Below are positions 11,976 to 24,075 of a stretch of DNA of 64,000 bases, piece by piece. The stretch is from Lanius collurio (Eukaryota > Chordata > Aves > Passeriformes > Laniidae). The stretch lies in assembly GCA_020086605.1 (NCBI GenBank), contig JACBWW010000020.1, positions 18,472,289 through 18,536,288 of the forward strand. The letters run 5' to 3'. The notes below the pieces were generated by a model. It saw nothing but the letters and a program-made list of their open reading frames with translations, searched no databases and was not told the origin of the DNA. How positions within the stretch are numbered: position 1 is the first letter of the stretch; every line of letters begins with the position of its first letter. A program made the translations under genes and the position numbers.

Positions 11976-14726
11976 GTAAGCATGCAGCATATTGAGGGGG
12001 AAGACAAGAATCAGAGAAAAGCACATCCCTTCTCCATAAAGTGCAGTCACAAGAACTAAGATGGATGAGAAAACAATAGTGAAAATAAACCTCAAGCATA
12101 TAGAAGTAAATGAGGTCTCTTGAACCCCACAAGCTACTTCAGGCTACTCAGCTGATTCTCTGAGATGCCAAATATCAGGCAAAGACAATATTCAGGTAAG
12201 CAAGATATTATTCTGCATTTGTATCAGAATATTCTTAGATAATAAGCACCTTGGGTGTATGACATTACAGAGCCATAAATTATTACTATGAAGGCACTGA
12301 AAATCAATCCACTCTCTTGTTGTCAGACAAACTCTAATGGATATTTGTTACTGTATAGTAAATCCCCTATGAAATCTTACAGTAGACAATGACTAAAGTT
12401 ATACTTTCACCTTACATGATATTAATAACAGTTTAGTATTTCAAAAATCAGGGACGATTGAAAAAAAAGCTTAGTAACTTTGTGCTTTGTTCTGTTTATA
12501 GCTGTACTCAAAACTTAGTTTTAAAAAATAGGTATCTAAATCATTATCTGATACAATTTGTGGTTACATGGTTACTTTAATCTTCCCCAAATTCCTGGTT
12601 CTAACAAGTTCCTGTTCTCTCATCTATTTGCCCAGGCTACCCATCAGATCTCCTTGTACCACAACTGGTTTCCAGTAAGTTGCAGAAAGCCATTGGGGAT
12701 CCAGCTTAACATGATTCCCGGGGAAGGTGTAGTGCTTATCAGGGTCTTCTGTGCAACCCTACAAATGTCAGAGCTGGCCAATGTACAATAAAAAAAGGCA
12801 GGACAGAAAGCTGAACTGATTTTTATTTTTTTCTTGCACAAGCTTGGAATTTAATTGCTAAGTGCAAAGTGACCACTTAACTGTAACCTTGTTTTTTGCT
12901 GGTGGGGTTAAGCTGATTTACAGATAGTGTAGGGTCTTGAGGTCTTCTCAAATGTTTTTTCTTCAGGATACCAATGCAAAGAACTTGGGGCGTGTGTATA
13001 TTTGTAATTTTCTGAGGGTCTGAAAGAGAGGTACATTGTCAAAAATCAGCAACAAACTGCTGTCCTCTGTCTCTTAATTCACCCATTTATTCTTCGTTAG
13101 CTTGGCCAATCTATGCAGCTGAAGAAATGCCAGAAATATTTTTTGTGTCAGAAGTTTTTAAGAGAACATGATAGCATGAGAAAACCCTTTACTAATTTTT
13201 TATATTCAGAGGAAAAAGTTTAAGTGCTTTGTTTTCTTGGGAAAGAGCTCAGTCTTTCCCATGTGAAAATTGGATTGTCCCAGTCACAATTACCTTCTCA
13301 TTAAATTACTTCTGCACTGTGAGATTTAAGCTAAGGTTACTTTTGTATCACAATTGACAGTACACTGATATTTATGAGAACTGTTACTGATGACTGAGGA
13401 AGTGGTGCAAAGCTCTTGATCTTGAATGGGGATAAAATTTTGTTTCTGAATGAAATCAATGTTAAAGTTCAGGTTTGCATTAATGCCAAATAAATGTGAA
13501 TGTTCAGAATTTGCCTCAAAATAAGGGTTTCAACAAAAGGGTTACAAAATTAGGCATTCATATCACAGTTCTTAGATTAGTTACATGGAAGCTTAGTCAC
13601 AAGCAAAACAAACCCCCAGACTGGGTATGGGATCAAATGTGTTTGGAGTGGAAATGTTGATCAGGGAAATTATTAATCCCTTTCAACCACATTTAGAAAG
13701 ATTCTAGATAGCTCAAAAAAAATCTTCTTTCATTTTGAATTCTTAGCAAATAGTAATGAATGGCAATTAGAGGTTTTGAGAAAATACAGAATCAAAGGAG
13801 CTGGATCACCCTTTATATGTCACATACCATATTTTACAACTAAGATATTTCCTGAAATAAATAACAAAGATGCTACAGTCATGCAATTTGCTCTAAAACT
13901 CAGCGACAATTACTGCACCATCTCTGCAGAGATGAATTTTGAAGAGCTGATAATGGCCCAAATTTGGTAAAAAAGATACCATAACTCCCTTGTTTACCTC
14001 AGGCATCGCTTAATAGCATCTGTCTTCTGTATATTGTTGTCTGAAATTCATCAAAGCTAAGTGTCTGACCATGTGGTAAGTGGTTGACTGGAATTTTGGA
14101 GAAGTCTGTGGTTCAGACAAGGAATTCTGCTTTTCTTTATAATATATTCAGCTATTTCATGTATGCCTTTGAAATATGTTTATGCACACTGGAATTATTC
14201 TAGCTATTAAATGTTACTTAAGGGGACTGATTTGTGCACAGTGCCCAGCATTGAGGCTTGCTCAGACACACACACTGGCCTGTAGACTAGCCTTTAGGGT
14301 TCACTCTCCATTCACATCAAAGGACAGAACCCATGTAGCACAGAACCAAAAGACAAAGTTAGTCTGAAAGCCTCATTCTTCTGCAACTACCTTTTTGAAT
14401 CCTTAAATTCATTCTCCCCTTATGCAGCTTATGTTTCTCTCATTCACTTTAAATAGTCATTTTCCTTTTGCATTTCTATCCTAAATCTTTAGGAGGTTCA
14501 AAGTTGCACCACATAATTGCTACTTAAGCAATTTTTCCACAGACATTTAAATGAATACACTTTATATGATTGTTTTTAACATTCACTTTTTTTCAGCAGT
14601 AAGTTCAGCTTCTCAAGTCTAGTGACTATTTTAACCTGAAATCATCAACACTAACTGCTTGAAATGTTACATAATATGAAATATTGCGCATTTAGATATA
14701 CTCTTCATGAGCTAACAATAAAAAGT
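11976..14726 (-). other. DLC1: DLC1 giant intron, unique sequence
   Basis: I see no repeat, RNA gene or exon here. The overlapping open frames at 12558-12791 (plus) and 12644-12841 (minus) share the same stretch on opposite strands and resemble no protein family I know. Confidence 0.5.
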
Positions 14727-14830
14727 CGTAGAATCATAAAAAAAAAAACTGGAAGTGATCTTGAAATGGCATGCCATCTGTCACTCTCTCAATGACAAGG
14801 CTGTCATACTTGATGTATAGTCCTCCAGCT
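14727..14830 (-). mobile_element. Probable CR1 3'-end fragment
   Basis: The stretch begins TAGAATCATA, then an A-run, then CTGGAAGTGATCTTGAAATG, resembling the reverse complement of a CR1 terminus (TAGAATCATAG followed by CTGGAAGGGACCTTGA). After about 50 bases the resemblance fades. It is a weak call from a diverged copy. Confidence 0.5.
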
Positions 14831-15394
14831 ACTCCTACAAAGCACCAAAACTGCCCCAAGCAAAAAGGGTTTTATTCCAGTGTTACCTTCCTTAGTACTA
14901 AAAACTTAATTCTAACATGGAACCACAATCTTTCTCTAGCTTGATTTCATGAATTCTTATTTTTACCAATTTTTTTTTTCTGCATGGCAGACTTTTCTTC
15001 TCCTTGGAAATGATATTGTTTTCCCTCCATCCCCGTATTCAGGTTCATTCCTCCCCCTTCACAATGCAATGGGTTTTTTTCCATCTCTGGCCATTTTCAC
15101 ATCAATTCTTGAATCTCTCTTGGACTCAAGAAGAGCAACTTGCATAACCCTCTGCCTTCCCTGCAGGTGAAGCTGATGTAAAAGCACATCTATAGGAATG
15201 GAAGAGTACACTATTCTCAGGGCATTTTTCTGTTGTGACAGCAAATAAAAGTCAGTTGGAGCCATTTCACCTCCCAGCATTTGTGAGGTCAAAACCACTG
15301 GCAGCTGACTGAGACATGCAGATAGCAGCAAGCAGGTGAGATGAATGTTTGATTGCCAGGAACGATTCCAGTATAGCCAAACTTTTCTTGCATA

Positions 15395-15533
15395 GAAATT
15401 CTACAGGCTCCATCCTTGGAGGCTTTCAAGATCCAACTGGATAAAGTTCTGAGAAAACTGGTATGATCTCAGATCTAGCCCTGCTTCAGCAGAGTCTTCC
15501 TGAGGTCCTTCCCAACCAATTACTATGGTTGTG
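15395..15533 (+). mobile_element. CR1 LINE fragment, 3' end, plus orientation
   Basis: This is the CR1 3' region read in sense: CTCCATCCTTGGAGGCTTTC, then a CAACTGGATAAAG block, GATCTAGCCCTGCTTCAGCA, and finally CCTGAGGTCCTTCCCAACC near the terminus. The start corresponds to the last codons of CR1 ORF2 (…SLEVFK…LD) followed by the 3' UTR. It is about 140 bases long, 5'-truncated, and antisense to DLC1. The terminal octamer repeats are eroded. Confidence 0.8.
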
Positions 15534-16269
15534 TTTAAGTTTTCCATTGCCGGATGGAAATAAATTATTATCTACAAAAGTTACTGGTAAAATCTAGTTG
15601 GATAGAAAGTATTACTACTGATTGCAGCTAAGCATTTTACTCAGTGATCTACCTCTTTACTGAATTTAATTTAGCATTTGTACTGCTGCTGGAGAGGTAT
15701 TGCTGCTTTATTATGCAGCCTTCACACACAAGGTATACTTGCCAGTCATACCCTGGAGCCATGCCCTCCAGCAAATGAGTTATACTAAATTATATGATAA
15801 ATATTCTTCTTTGGAAGAAAAATAAATTCAAAACAAGTAGTATGGTATATTCTTTTTAAAAGCAGCCATAAGTTATTGCAACTAAAGTGAAAATTCAGCA
15901 CCAATAGCATTACATGGGGTTATCACCTTATAATTTTCTTTCATATCATAGCTCAGACATGTTCTCTATTGTGTGACATATACAAGGACTGTTTGAGGAT
16001 TTTCACTTTATCAGCAATAATCAAAATATATTACTCCAAATTTTATGCATCAGTATTAGAAGAAAAACTCAAGTTTTCTTATTATAAAATCTGAAGATAT
16101 CTCCCATGGGTGTACTGAGGTGAGGAAAAAATATTAAAGGAAACAAAACACATAAGTAATATTGATGTGACAGATTATTGTATACCATACCTAAGTTCTT
16201 ATGCTTTATCTAAAAATCACAGGCTGTGTTTACACTGTCAATCAAGAGAGTAATAAGGAGTAACCAAGC

Positions 16270-16720
16270 AGTAAATGACAGCCTGAGCTGAAATCTGAGC
16301 TCCTACCTCAGGGAGAAGCTAATTTGTGATGCCCTTGCTGGGCTTGAGTCCAGCTGAGACTTGGCTGTGGCCTCAGCATTTTCCTTTTTCCTCTTGTCTC
16401 TGAAAGTTTCAGCCAGACTGCAGCAGGTAATGGCATTAGTGCTCAGCTTTGACAGCCTGGACCAGGAGGAAGGAAAAGCAATGTGCCCTGCTCTGGACTC
16501 AGATGGGAGGTGAGTTCTTGCCTCCCAGCTCAGCCTACAGCCCCTCTGTGTGACTGCACATCTCTGCTCTTGGGGAACTGATGACTGCCAGCTTCATTTC
16601 ACAGCTGCTGTCTCCCAGGAACAGAGCAGCAGAAGGGCCGGCAGCTCAGGAAGGATGTACTGCTCAAATTGGCTTCAGCCACTCTGTGTCAGGGTGTCTG
16701 TCCACAAAGGATGCAGGAGG
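16270..16720. promoter_or_regulatory. GC-richer patch inside the DLC1 intron, possible regulatory element
   Basis: About 450 bases of clearly higher GC than the surrounding intron, with many CAGC, CTCC and GGAG words and no recognised repeat. Inside it is an exon-like block on the plus strand (16413-16509) bounded by a pyrimidine-rich AG and a GAG|GTGAGT donor. An enhancer, an antisense transcript exon, or an old unrecognised repeat are all possible. The composition shift is seen directly; the function is inferred. Confidence 0.25.
16413..16509 (+). other. Exon-like block with strong splice signals, antisense to DLC1
   Basis: On the plus strand, a pyrimidine-rich tract (TTCCTTTTTCCTCTTGTCTC, positions 16381-16400) precedes an AG at 16411-16412. 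Then 97 bases follow to GGGAG|GTGAGT, a near-perfect donor at 16510. The third frame is open across the whole block (32 codons), the first two are closed. I do not recognise the peptide. It could be a non-coding antisense exon or a chance pairing of splice-like motifs. Confidence 0.15.
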
Positions 16721-16859
16721 CTATGATTAGGAGCTGGGCAGTTTGAATGGGAGGTGATGTTGGTTACAAGTTCTAGTTTTGATTAACAGCCAACATATTT
16801 ATATTGTAAATATGCCCTCAGTGCTGCAGGAGATGCACACAGACAAAAACATACATGTG

Positions 16860-16875
16860 TATATATATATATATA
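16860..16875. repeat. (TA)8 microsatellite
   Basis: A short run of alternating T and A, flanked by TGTG on the left and ACATT on the right. Confidence 0.9.
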
Positions 16876-19800
16876 ACATTACTTATATGGGTACATAAAA
16901 GATGTCAAAACAGATTTAGAAGTCAATGTTATTTCCAAGTGTGACTTTGCCAAATCAAATAGGAGGTTTGAGTTCAACAGTTATCACAAAGAGGCAGTAG
17001 AATAAAAATGACAAACATATCTGGGCCAGGATTAAATCACATGTTTTAACTGATGTCCAACAAACAAGGATTCCATTCCAAACTCTTCTCCAAAACAGTA
17101 TTTGGGATAAATGTGATTTTATAAGGCCTAATAGAAAATAGAATTCAAGACAGGAAGATAAAAAAATATGAAATTCATAATTTTGGTCTTTCTGTTATTC
17201 TTTATAAGTTGCCTGAAGTCTCCTGGCATCAAAGAAATGTCAAAATATTCAGAAATGAACATCAAATAGTGAGGGATAATTTAAAAATAGTCAACATTTC
17301 CATTTTGAGTAGGTATCCAGTAATACTGTTAGCTTGGATATGGTGCATTTATCTGGATTTATTTGTAGCTGTTTGGGAAACTCAGCACGGTGTGATTGCC
17401 ACTTCTTAATGACATGAAAGCCATATCAGCAGTTCAACTCAAGAGAAGTAAATAAATAAAAATACATATTTTTTTTCAAGCATTTTCAGAAATTCTAACT
17501 GGCCTATTGCATAATTCATCCATGCTTTGGACCAGTGGAAAAAAATATTAACCACTGCCTACAGAAATGAGCCCACCTGACAAAATAAACCCTTAATGGT
17601 CCACATGGTCTGACTGAAGGGCCAGTTGGGCTAGGACTAACATAGATGGCAAAAGTTCTAAGACTAATAGACAATGATCACAAATCATGCCTTTCTAATT
17701 CAATCTTCTCAAGTGATTCCACAACAGTGTTATCCTTTTTAAGGAAGAGACCCCAAATGTAGGGAGAGTTGCACAATGAAGTTTCCTTTCAGTTCCTCAG
17801 TTTGAAATACAAAAGTGAGTTTCTGCAAAATTAATGTTTCTCATGAAGCATATTACTATCAAAATCTCAAAATTTTGAGAGCACAGCTTTTCAAGAGTGC
17901 TGAAGGAATATCTTGTTTCTAAACCTATTATGACTTTGCCTCCTTGACTCTGAGTTATATGCTGTTGGAACATTCTGTATTGTGTTATTGAGAGTATTAC
18001 TGACATTTGTGGTTTATTAATGATTTCATGATTCATGATTTAATGGCAGAAAGATTCAAGCAGAAAAACTGGTGTGTTCTGGGAAGAGCTGCCAGTTTGC
18101 AAAGGCAACCACAGGGAAACATGGAAACTGTGAGAAGGACAGGTTGGTCAGCACTGTCCACATGTGAGTCAGCTGGACTGGGTATAAACATGGGCACTGC
18201 GGACACAGGAGGAAAACTCTTGCCAGGTAAAATGTGCAAGATGGACCTACTGAGTGGGTCATATCATCTCTTGTGTTCTGAAACTAGTGCCTGATTTAAA
18301 CTTCAGCTGTACAAAATCTGAATGGACAATCAGTAAGTAAACCAGTAGAAAGGCATATGATCATTCAGGTCCGTGACCAGGAAATTTTGTGAAAAACTTA
18401 GGCCTCTGCAGTATTACTTATGTTGCAAATAATGCAAAAGTTACCGTAATCTGTAACTACAAATGGATGGGACAGGTTATAACAGTTGTTAGAAATGATG
18501 GAAGTGAAGAATGTAAAAATATTTTCTCTATTGTTTATAATCATCATGAGAAAACCCCTACCAGCTCTTTGAAATCCAAGTACATAGCTTCCAATGACAT
18601 ATAATATTATAGTTTTGGACCATTAGTGGGCCTATGTGGTGTTACCATTAAATAAATAGGATGGCACTATAGAAATTCAATGCATTTAGAGACTGGTGCT
18701 AAGTGAAAGTGGTGAAACTATTGTAATTCTGGTCTTAGTAGTAATACTAAGGATCTACCTCCTGGCCCTTAATTATTTAAGTCAAGAGTATGATTCCCTA
18801 ATTGATCTTATAAGACTAAAGTCTAAGAATATGCAGAAGATGATAATTATCAAATTTTTTGCTGTAACTATGAAGTGAGATTTAATAGCCCAGCAGTTAA
18901 CTTGAACTGGATTTCACAAATCCTCAGCTTTTGTTTGAATTGTATTTTCAGTAGTTCAACCCTTCAAGTTAACAAAATAAAATAATTTGCTTGCCATTCC
19001 TTCCCAGTTAGTGCTACTGAAATCACTGAGACTTGTCTCTGAATACGATCTAGTGAATTAAATTCAGATTGGTGGAATCTAGGTATTGACAGTGGCGACA
19101 CTATCATAATCAGATGCATACAACAGCTGTTCATAGAACTGATTTAGTGAATGTTGGTAAGCTCAATTACCAAAGAAAAATGAAGAATTACCATGTGGTA
19201 GAAAGCAGTCTGTATGCTTAGTTTCCCATCTCTGTATCTGCATATGCCAATGTAGGTGGACTGCAGTAAAGTGCACTTTTAATGTTAAATATTTTAAGTG
19301 AAATTTTATCTTTATATATCCATAAAGGTCAAATCCTGGATAATATTTTGCATTTATAATTATATTTGCACGGAAATGTCTGACCATTCTAACTTTTTCA
19401 GGATCTTAACATGCACAAGCACATGCCATTTTAATTATTAAACTGTTTTTAAAGCAAAACAAAAATGAAGTTTGCACATTTTTATTTCAGTTAAATTTTT
19501 CCAGGTGACTCATTCCCTTTTGGAGCTATGCAATAGAGAGCCTAGGGTATATCACTGTCTGCTTCCCAATACAGAAAAGAAGACATGATGCAGTAACACT
19601 TGCCTGTTCTCAAAAGAAATTATAAAGCCACCACAGAATGGAGTATACACATTTGTTTAAAATCTGCTCTAAATGGAAGTGGTTACGTATTTGCCTTATT
19701 TTCCTCTATCGTAATATAATTTTTTGTTGATAACAAGCTGAAATGCCCCTCTTAATTTTAGACTCAATCCCTTGCTTTTTTGGACTAAAATCTGCCTGAT

Positions 19801-20664
19801 TTTACTGTGATTTGCACTTCAGAAATATGAATAGTAGAAGACTCCCAGTGCAACACAGGGACTTTTGGTAATGGGATATTTCTCAAACAGATTTTTTTTT
19901 CAAACATATATGAATATGTCTCATACTCTGTACTTAAAAGAGCAAAAGTAGCACTGCATATTTTTGTGAAAAGAATATCAACTTGTTGGATCTTTGAAAA
20001 TTGAGAAAGTCAGTAGAGCAATATTGTTTCTATACCTATATTTCTACATGCGTCTATAAGGCAAACAACAGCCATCATCTCCAGTAAATGTGGGGAGGAA
20101 TTAAAGAAATGTATACATTCTTGATTGAAACTTTACTAACTTCTTTAAAAACAATACTTATTTTCTGTATGACGAAACACTAAATTTACTGTCTTAATAC
20201 TTCCCTTATAATCCCCTATATAAACAATCATAGACCTGTTATGGTTGTTTACCCTTCACAAAGCTAGAAATAACTAGATGTTTGCTACACTTTAAAAAAG
20301 CCTTTTTGGAAGTGAAGTTTCCTAATATTAAAAGAAATAAGCACTGTCACCATATTTTGTGACAAAAACATAAAACATCTTTAAAGGTCAGCATAGCTTT
20401 TGCATGAAATATGTCTGCAGAGAAAAAAAATTGTTTGAGAAGGGAGAATGAGACTTTTGGAATAGTTAACTACAGAACAGCTGGCAGAGATTAGCCTATG
20501 TCCTCATACAATCAAAATGTTTCTATTAGAGAACTTGAGATAACCAACTTGAGAGTGTTTAAGTATACTCCAGTATTTTTTTTTCTGAATTTAATCAAGC
20601 ATTATCTCATGAGGTATGACTGCATTATCCCAGTAGAATTGAAGAATTACCAACCCTACTCTGT

Positions 20665-20679
20665 TATATATATATATAT
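20665..20679. repeat. (TA)n microsatellite
   Basis: Fifteen bases of alternating T and A in intronic sequence. Confidence 0.9.
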
Positions 20680-21337
20680 GTATTTAATATCAGGTTATTT
20701 GGCTTGATATTTATCTGTGCTGCATGCCAGCTTTTACTGACTTAACACATGACACGCCATGACAAAATCAGCTCAGGGCAAGAAGGAAAAGCATGAAAAC
20801 TTTGGCTACTGATTCACTAGTGAGGCCAAAAGAGTGAAATTACAGTCTCAGAAATGCATAGCAGAAATAGATGTCTGGAGAAAGGACCTGACTCAGGCCA
20901 CAGCCGGGGCTGAGACCAGCTGTAGTGAATTTCTAGTCACCACCAGCTGGCCTCCCCAAGGAAGAACAGCACTGTGGACTTCAAGTGCAGTCAAAGCATC
21001 TTATGGTGAGTAGTGCTGGACTGGTGATTGCTCAGTTTGATGAACAAGATATTTGTAATCTAAAAGTATTTCTTCCTGCACAGAAACTTAATGTTGAAAT
21101 GAATGTTGCTATTATTAAACACATCCTTCTGCATAGGGGAGGAAGAAAAAGCCTAATTGTTATAGAATTTCTAATAAAGTAGTTCCATCACTGCTTTAGT
21201 TAAACCATGCTTCCTCTGACTCATAACAATGTAAGACATAAATGATAATAGGGCTGCTTCACTAAGTCAGTGAGTTTATTAACATGAGCAAAATACCATT
21301 TGGCTCTTCTTTGTTTAAAAAATGAGATAATAGATTT

Positions 21338-21363
21338 TATTATCAGGCATAGGCCTGATAATA
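21338..21363. repeat. Perfect inverted repeat, 11-bp stem and 4-base loop
   Basis: TATTATCAGGC, loop ATAG, then GCCTGATAATA. It would form a compact hairpin in DNA or in either transcript. There is no T-run or other sign that it acts as a terminator, and it is not part of a recognised repeat. Confidence 0.85.
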
Positions 21364-23310
21364 CCTTGATGACTGTAGGTAAAATCTGAGGCTCTAAGAA
21401 ATAACCCAGGTTTTGCTAGCAACAAAATTAAGATTTCACCAATCTGATTTGCATCCTTCTGCTACGTGTGCCACCTAGGAAAAACAGAAGTCTTTTCATT
21501 CCAAGAGTTATTCTTGTGGCCAGGGCACAGTTGTTCTGCAGATGTTTATGCTTAAGAAGATAAATATCTCTAAATGTGCAATTAAGCTGAATTGTCATAT
21601 TGATACACTTCAAAAGAGGCTGAGTATTTATATTATTCCTGAAAAGAAGAGAGACAAATAGAGAGCTGAAAGGAAAATTGCTTACAGAGAATGACAGAAA
21701 ACGGCATTGGAAAGTGCAGTTTCCTCATGCTACTGTGTGAAGACCTCAGAGAGAGAGAAAGCACATGCAAATCAGCAAGGGCACAACTCTAAGATGTTTT
21801 ACATGGAACTGCTTCATTCCATCTAAATCTAATTTTAAAACATAAGTACTGTAAAAACAGCAGACTTGTCCTCACTGGGAACAAACCATGAAGTTTAATA
21901 CAGAATAGAAGGAAGTGCAACAAGCAGGAGCAATATTGCAGCTCTAAAAGATTTTAAGGCTCCTGGGGAATTTTCATCTATGTTTCTTAGGTAGTTGCAA
22001 AGTTCTTATTACAACATTTTAGTGTACCTTTAATACAGCTAAACTCACATTACACATGGCAAGACTATTAACTCAATTTTAAAGATGTGAAAATGACAGG
22101 CAAAATAAGTATTTTCCCAAGGCTAAAGCGGAACTTGACCTAAGCAGCAGTGCTGAGTATTCCTCTGTTTTGAACCCTGTTTCTCTGATCCACCCCTGGA
22201 GTGGTAACATTTGAAAGTGTACTTAATACTCTGGTCAGTGGGGTAATAACTATGTTTGCAATGATTTTTTTTTCTGCTGAGGATGTTTAATTACTGGTTT
22301 TCATGTTTCAGGCCTGTTTCTGACAGCATAACCTAAATGGGAAAAATGTAAATCAGAAGGTGTTTTTCTATGTATTTATTGAATGCATGTATTTTCTTGC
22401 TACATTTAATAAGAGAAGTTATATTTTTTTTATGTTTTCCCTTGCTCCCTTTATCTCTAGAGATTTCCAAAGCAACTCTGTGTAGCTTTATGTTTATCAG
22501 ATTTTTTTTCTCCTTTTTCTCTCTGAGACAGGAAGCTGAGGGTTTTGACCTCATCTGGATCTTTCCCAGTGTCAGGAGGTGGTCTGTTCAAAAAGATTCC
22601 ATGACACTGATCTCTTTCTGATTTATCAGATATCTAGGTCAATAAATAGGTCTCTACTGTTTTTTCCACAGCTGTAAAATAACCAGTGGAGTCCTCTGAG
22701 AGCTAATTATCAAATCTTTTGAGTTTTTCTTTCAAGGAACAAGCGTTATCTTTACAGTTAGTAAATTCCATTACAGTGTTCTTTAGCAAAGACTGCCTAA
22801 TTGTAGGAGCTCTGGCTCACACAAAGCAGTTCATTTAAATAAAACATTAAGATAATTCTTAATAAATATCAGTATATATTGTCATAGCCATTAAACCCTT
22901 TTGCTGTTTATAAAAAGATTGTAGAGCAATTGTCATACCCAATGAATCCACCAAGTGACAAAAAACAGGATTCTTCAGTATGACTTATATTGATGTCAAT
23001 GGTCAAGGTATGGTAGCAGACAATAAATGGGCCCCATTCCAGATTTGTAATTTTTCTGTCTGCATCCTCCTTGCCAATACACCCAGTTTTTGTGCTGCTA
23101 TGGTAAGTAGCCATATCCTGCTCTGTGTGAGGTGGTTCATTTCACATGAGGTACAACTTATCTGAAATATCTCCATCACTACCTAGAAAGCATATTTTCT
23201 GACTCTCTATGAAAGAAAGGAAATGTGGAAGGTTCCAGCAATTGCCAAGACAACTGTCTTAAAACATCTGGCAAAAGTGGAAGTAATCAGAGCACTCCTA
23301 AAATATCATA

Positions 23311-24075
23311 TCATAGAATAATAGAATGGTTTGTTTTGGAAGGGACCTTAAGGATCACCCAGCTCCAACTCCTTTGCCATGGACAGGGATAGCTTCCACT
23401 AGAACAGGCTGTTTAAAGCCACATCCAACCTGACCTTGAACACCTCCAGGGGTAGGGAGTCCACAGCCTCTCTGGGCAACCTGTTCCAGTACCTCATCAT
23501 TCTGTTAATGAATTTCTTCCTAATATCCAAACTGAACCTACTCTCTTTCAATTTAAACCCACTCCCCTTGTACTACCACTACATGTTCTTGTAAAATCTC
23601 TCTCTCCATCTTTCCTGTAAATCCCCTTCAAGTACTGGAAGGGTGGTACAGGGTCTCCACAGTGCCTTCTGTTCTCCAAGCTGAACAACCCCAGCTCTCT
23701 CAGTCTGTGTTTCAGCATTCTGACAATTTTCTTGGCTTCCTCTGGACATGCTCCAGTGGTTCCATGTCCTTCTTATGCTGGGGAGTACTGGCTGTATTTA
23801 TGATGCATCCAGAGCTGGATGCAGTACTCCAGGTGGACATCTCATGGTAGTGGAGTGGAGGGGGAGGATCTCCTTCCTTGACCTGATGGTTACACTTTTT
23901 TTGGTGCAGCCAAAGCCACAGTTGGCTTTCTGGGTTGCAAGCACACATTTGTGGCTCATGTTGAGCTTCTTACCCACCAGCACTCCCAAATCCTTCTCCT
24001 CAGGGCTGGTCTTTACCCACTCTCTGCCCAGCCTGTGTTTGTGCTTGTGATTGCCCAGACCCAGGTTCAGGACCT
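23311..24075 (-). mobile_element. CR1 LINE, 3' portion including the reverse transcriptase C-terminal end
   Basis: The longest transposon copy in the window, about 765 bases, element on the minus strand. Its 3' terminus is at 23311 (TCATAGAATAATAGAATGG, the reverse complement of ATTCTAT-type octamers). Translating the minus strand around 23970-23720 recovers the end of CR1 ORF2: GVLVGKKLNMSHKC, then KANCGFGCTKKSV-type residues and, after frame disruption, YHEMSTW-region decay and KKDMEPLEHVQRK, matching the family's GVLVDNKLTMS, KANGILGCIKKSV and KKDIELLERVQRR. The frame changes and substitutions mean it is dead. It is 5'-truncated. Orientation is the same as DLC1 transcription. Confidence 0.93.

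Larger units (their letters stand above)
15534..23310 (-). other. DLC1: DLC1 giant intron, middle part
   Basis: Mostly unique AT-rich sequence. It contains a GC-richer patch at about 16270-16720, a smaller one at 18050-18295, short (TA)n tracts at 16860 and 20665, and a perfect 11-bp hairpin at 21338-21363, each listed separately. No DLC1 coding exon is evident on the minus strand. Confidence 0.5.

Noticed and set aside
23712..24050. Several 60-100 codon ORFs on both strands at 23.7-24.1 kb
   Set aside because: They are pieces of a dead CR1 element (minus-strand ones are decayed ORF2, plus-strand ones are its antisense), not host genes.
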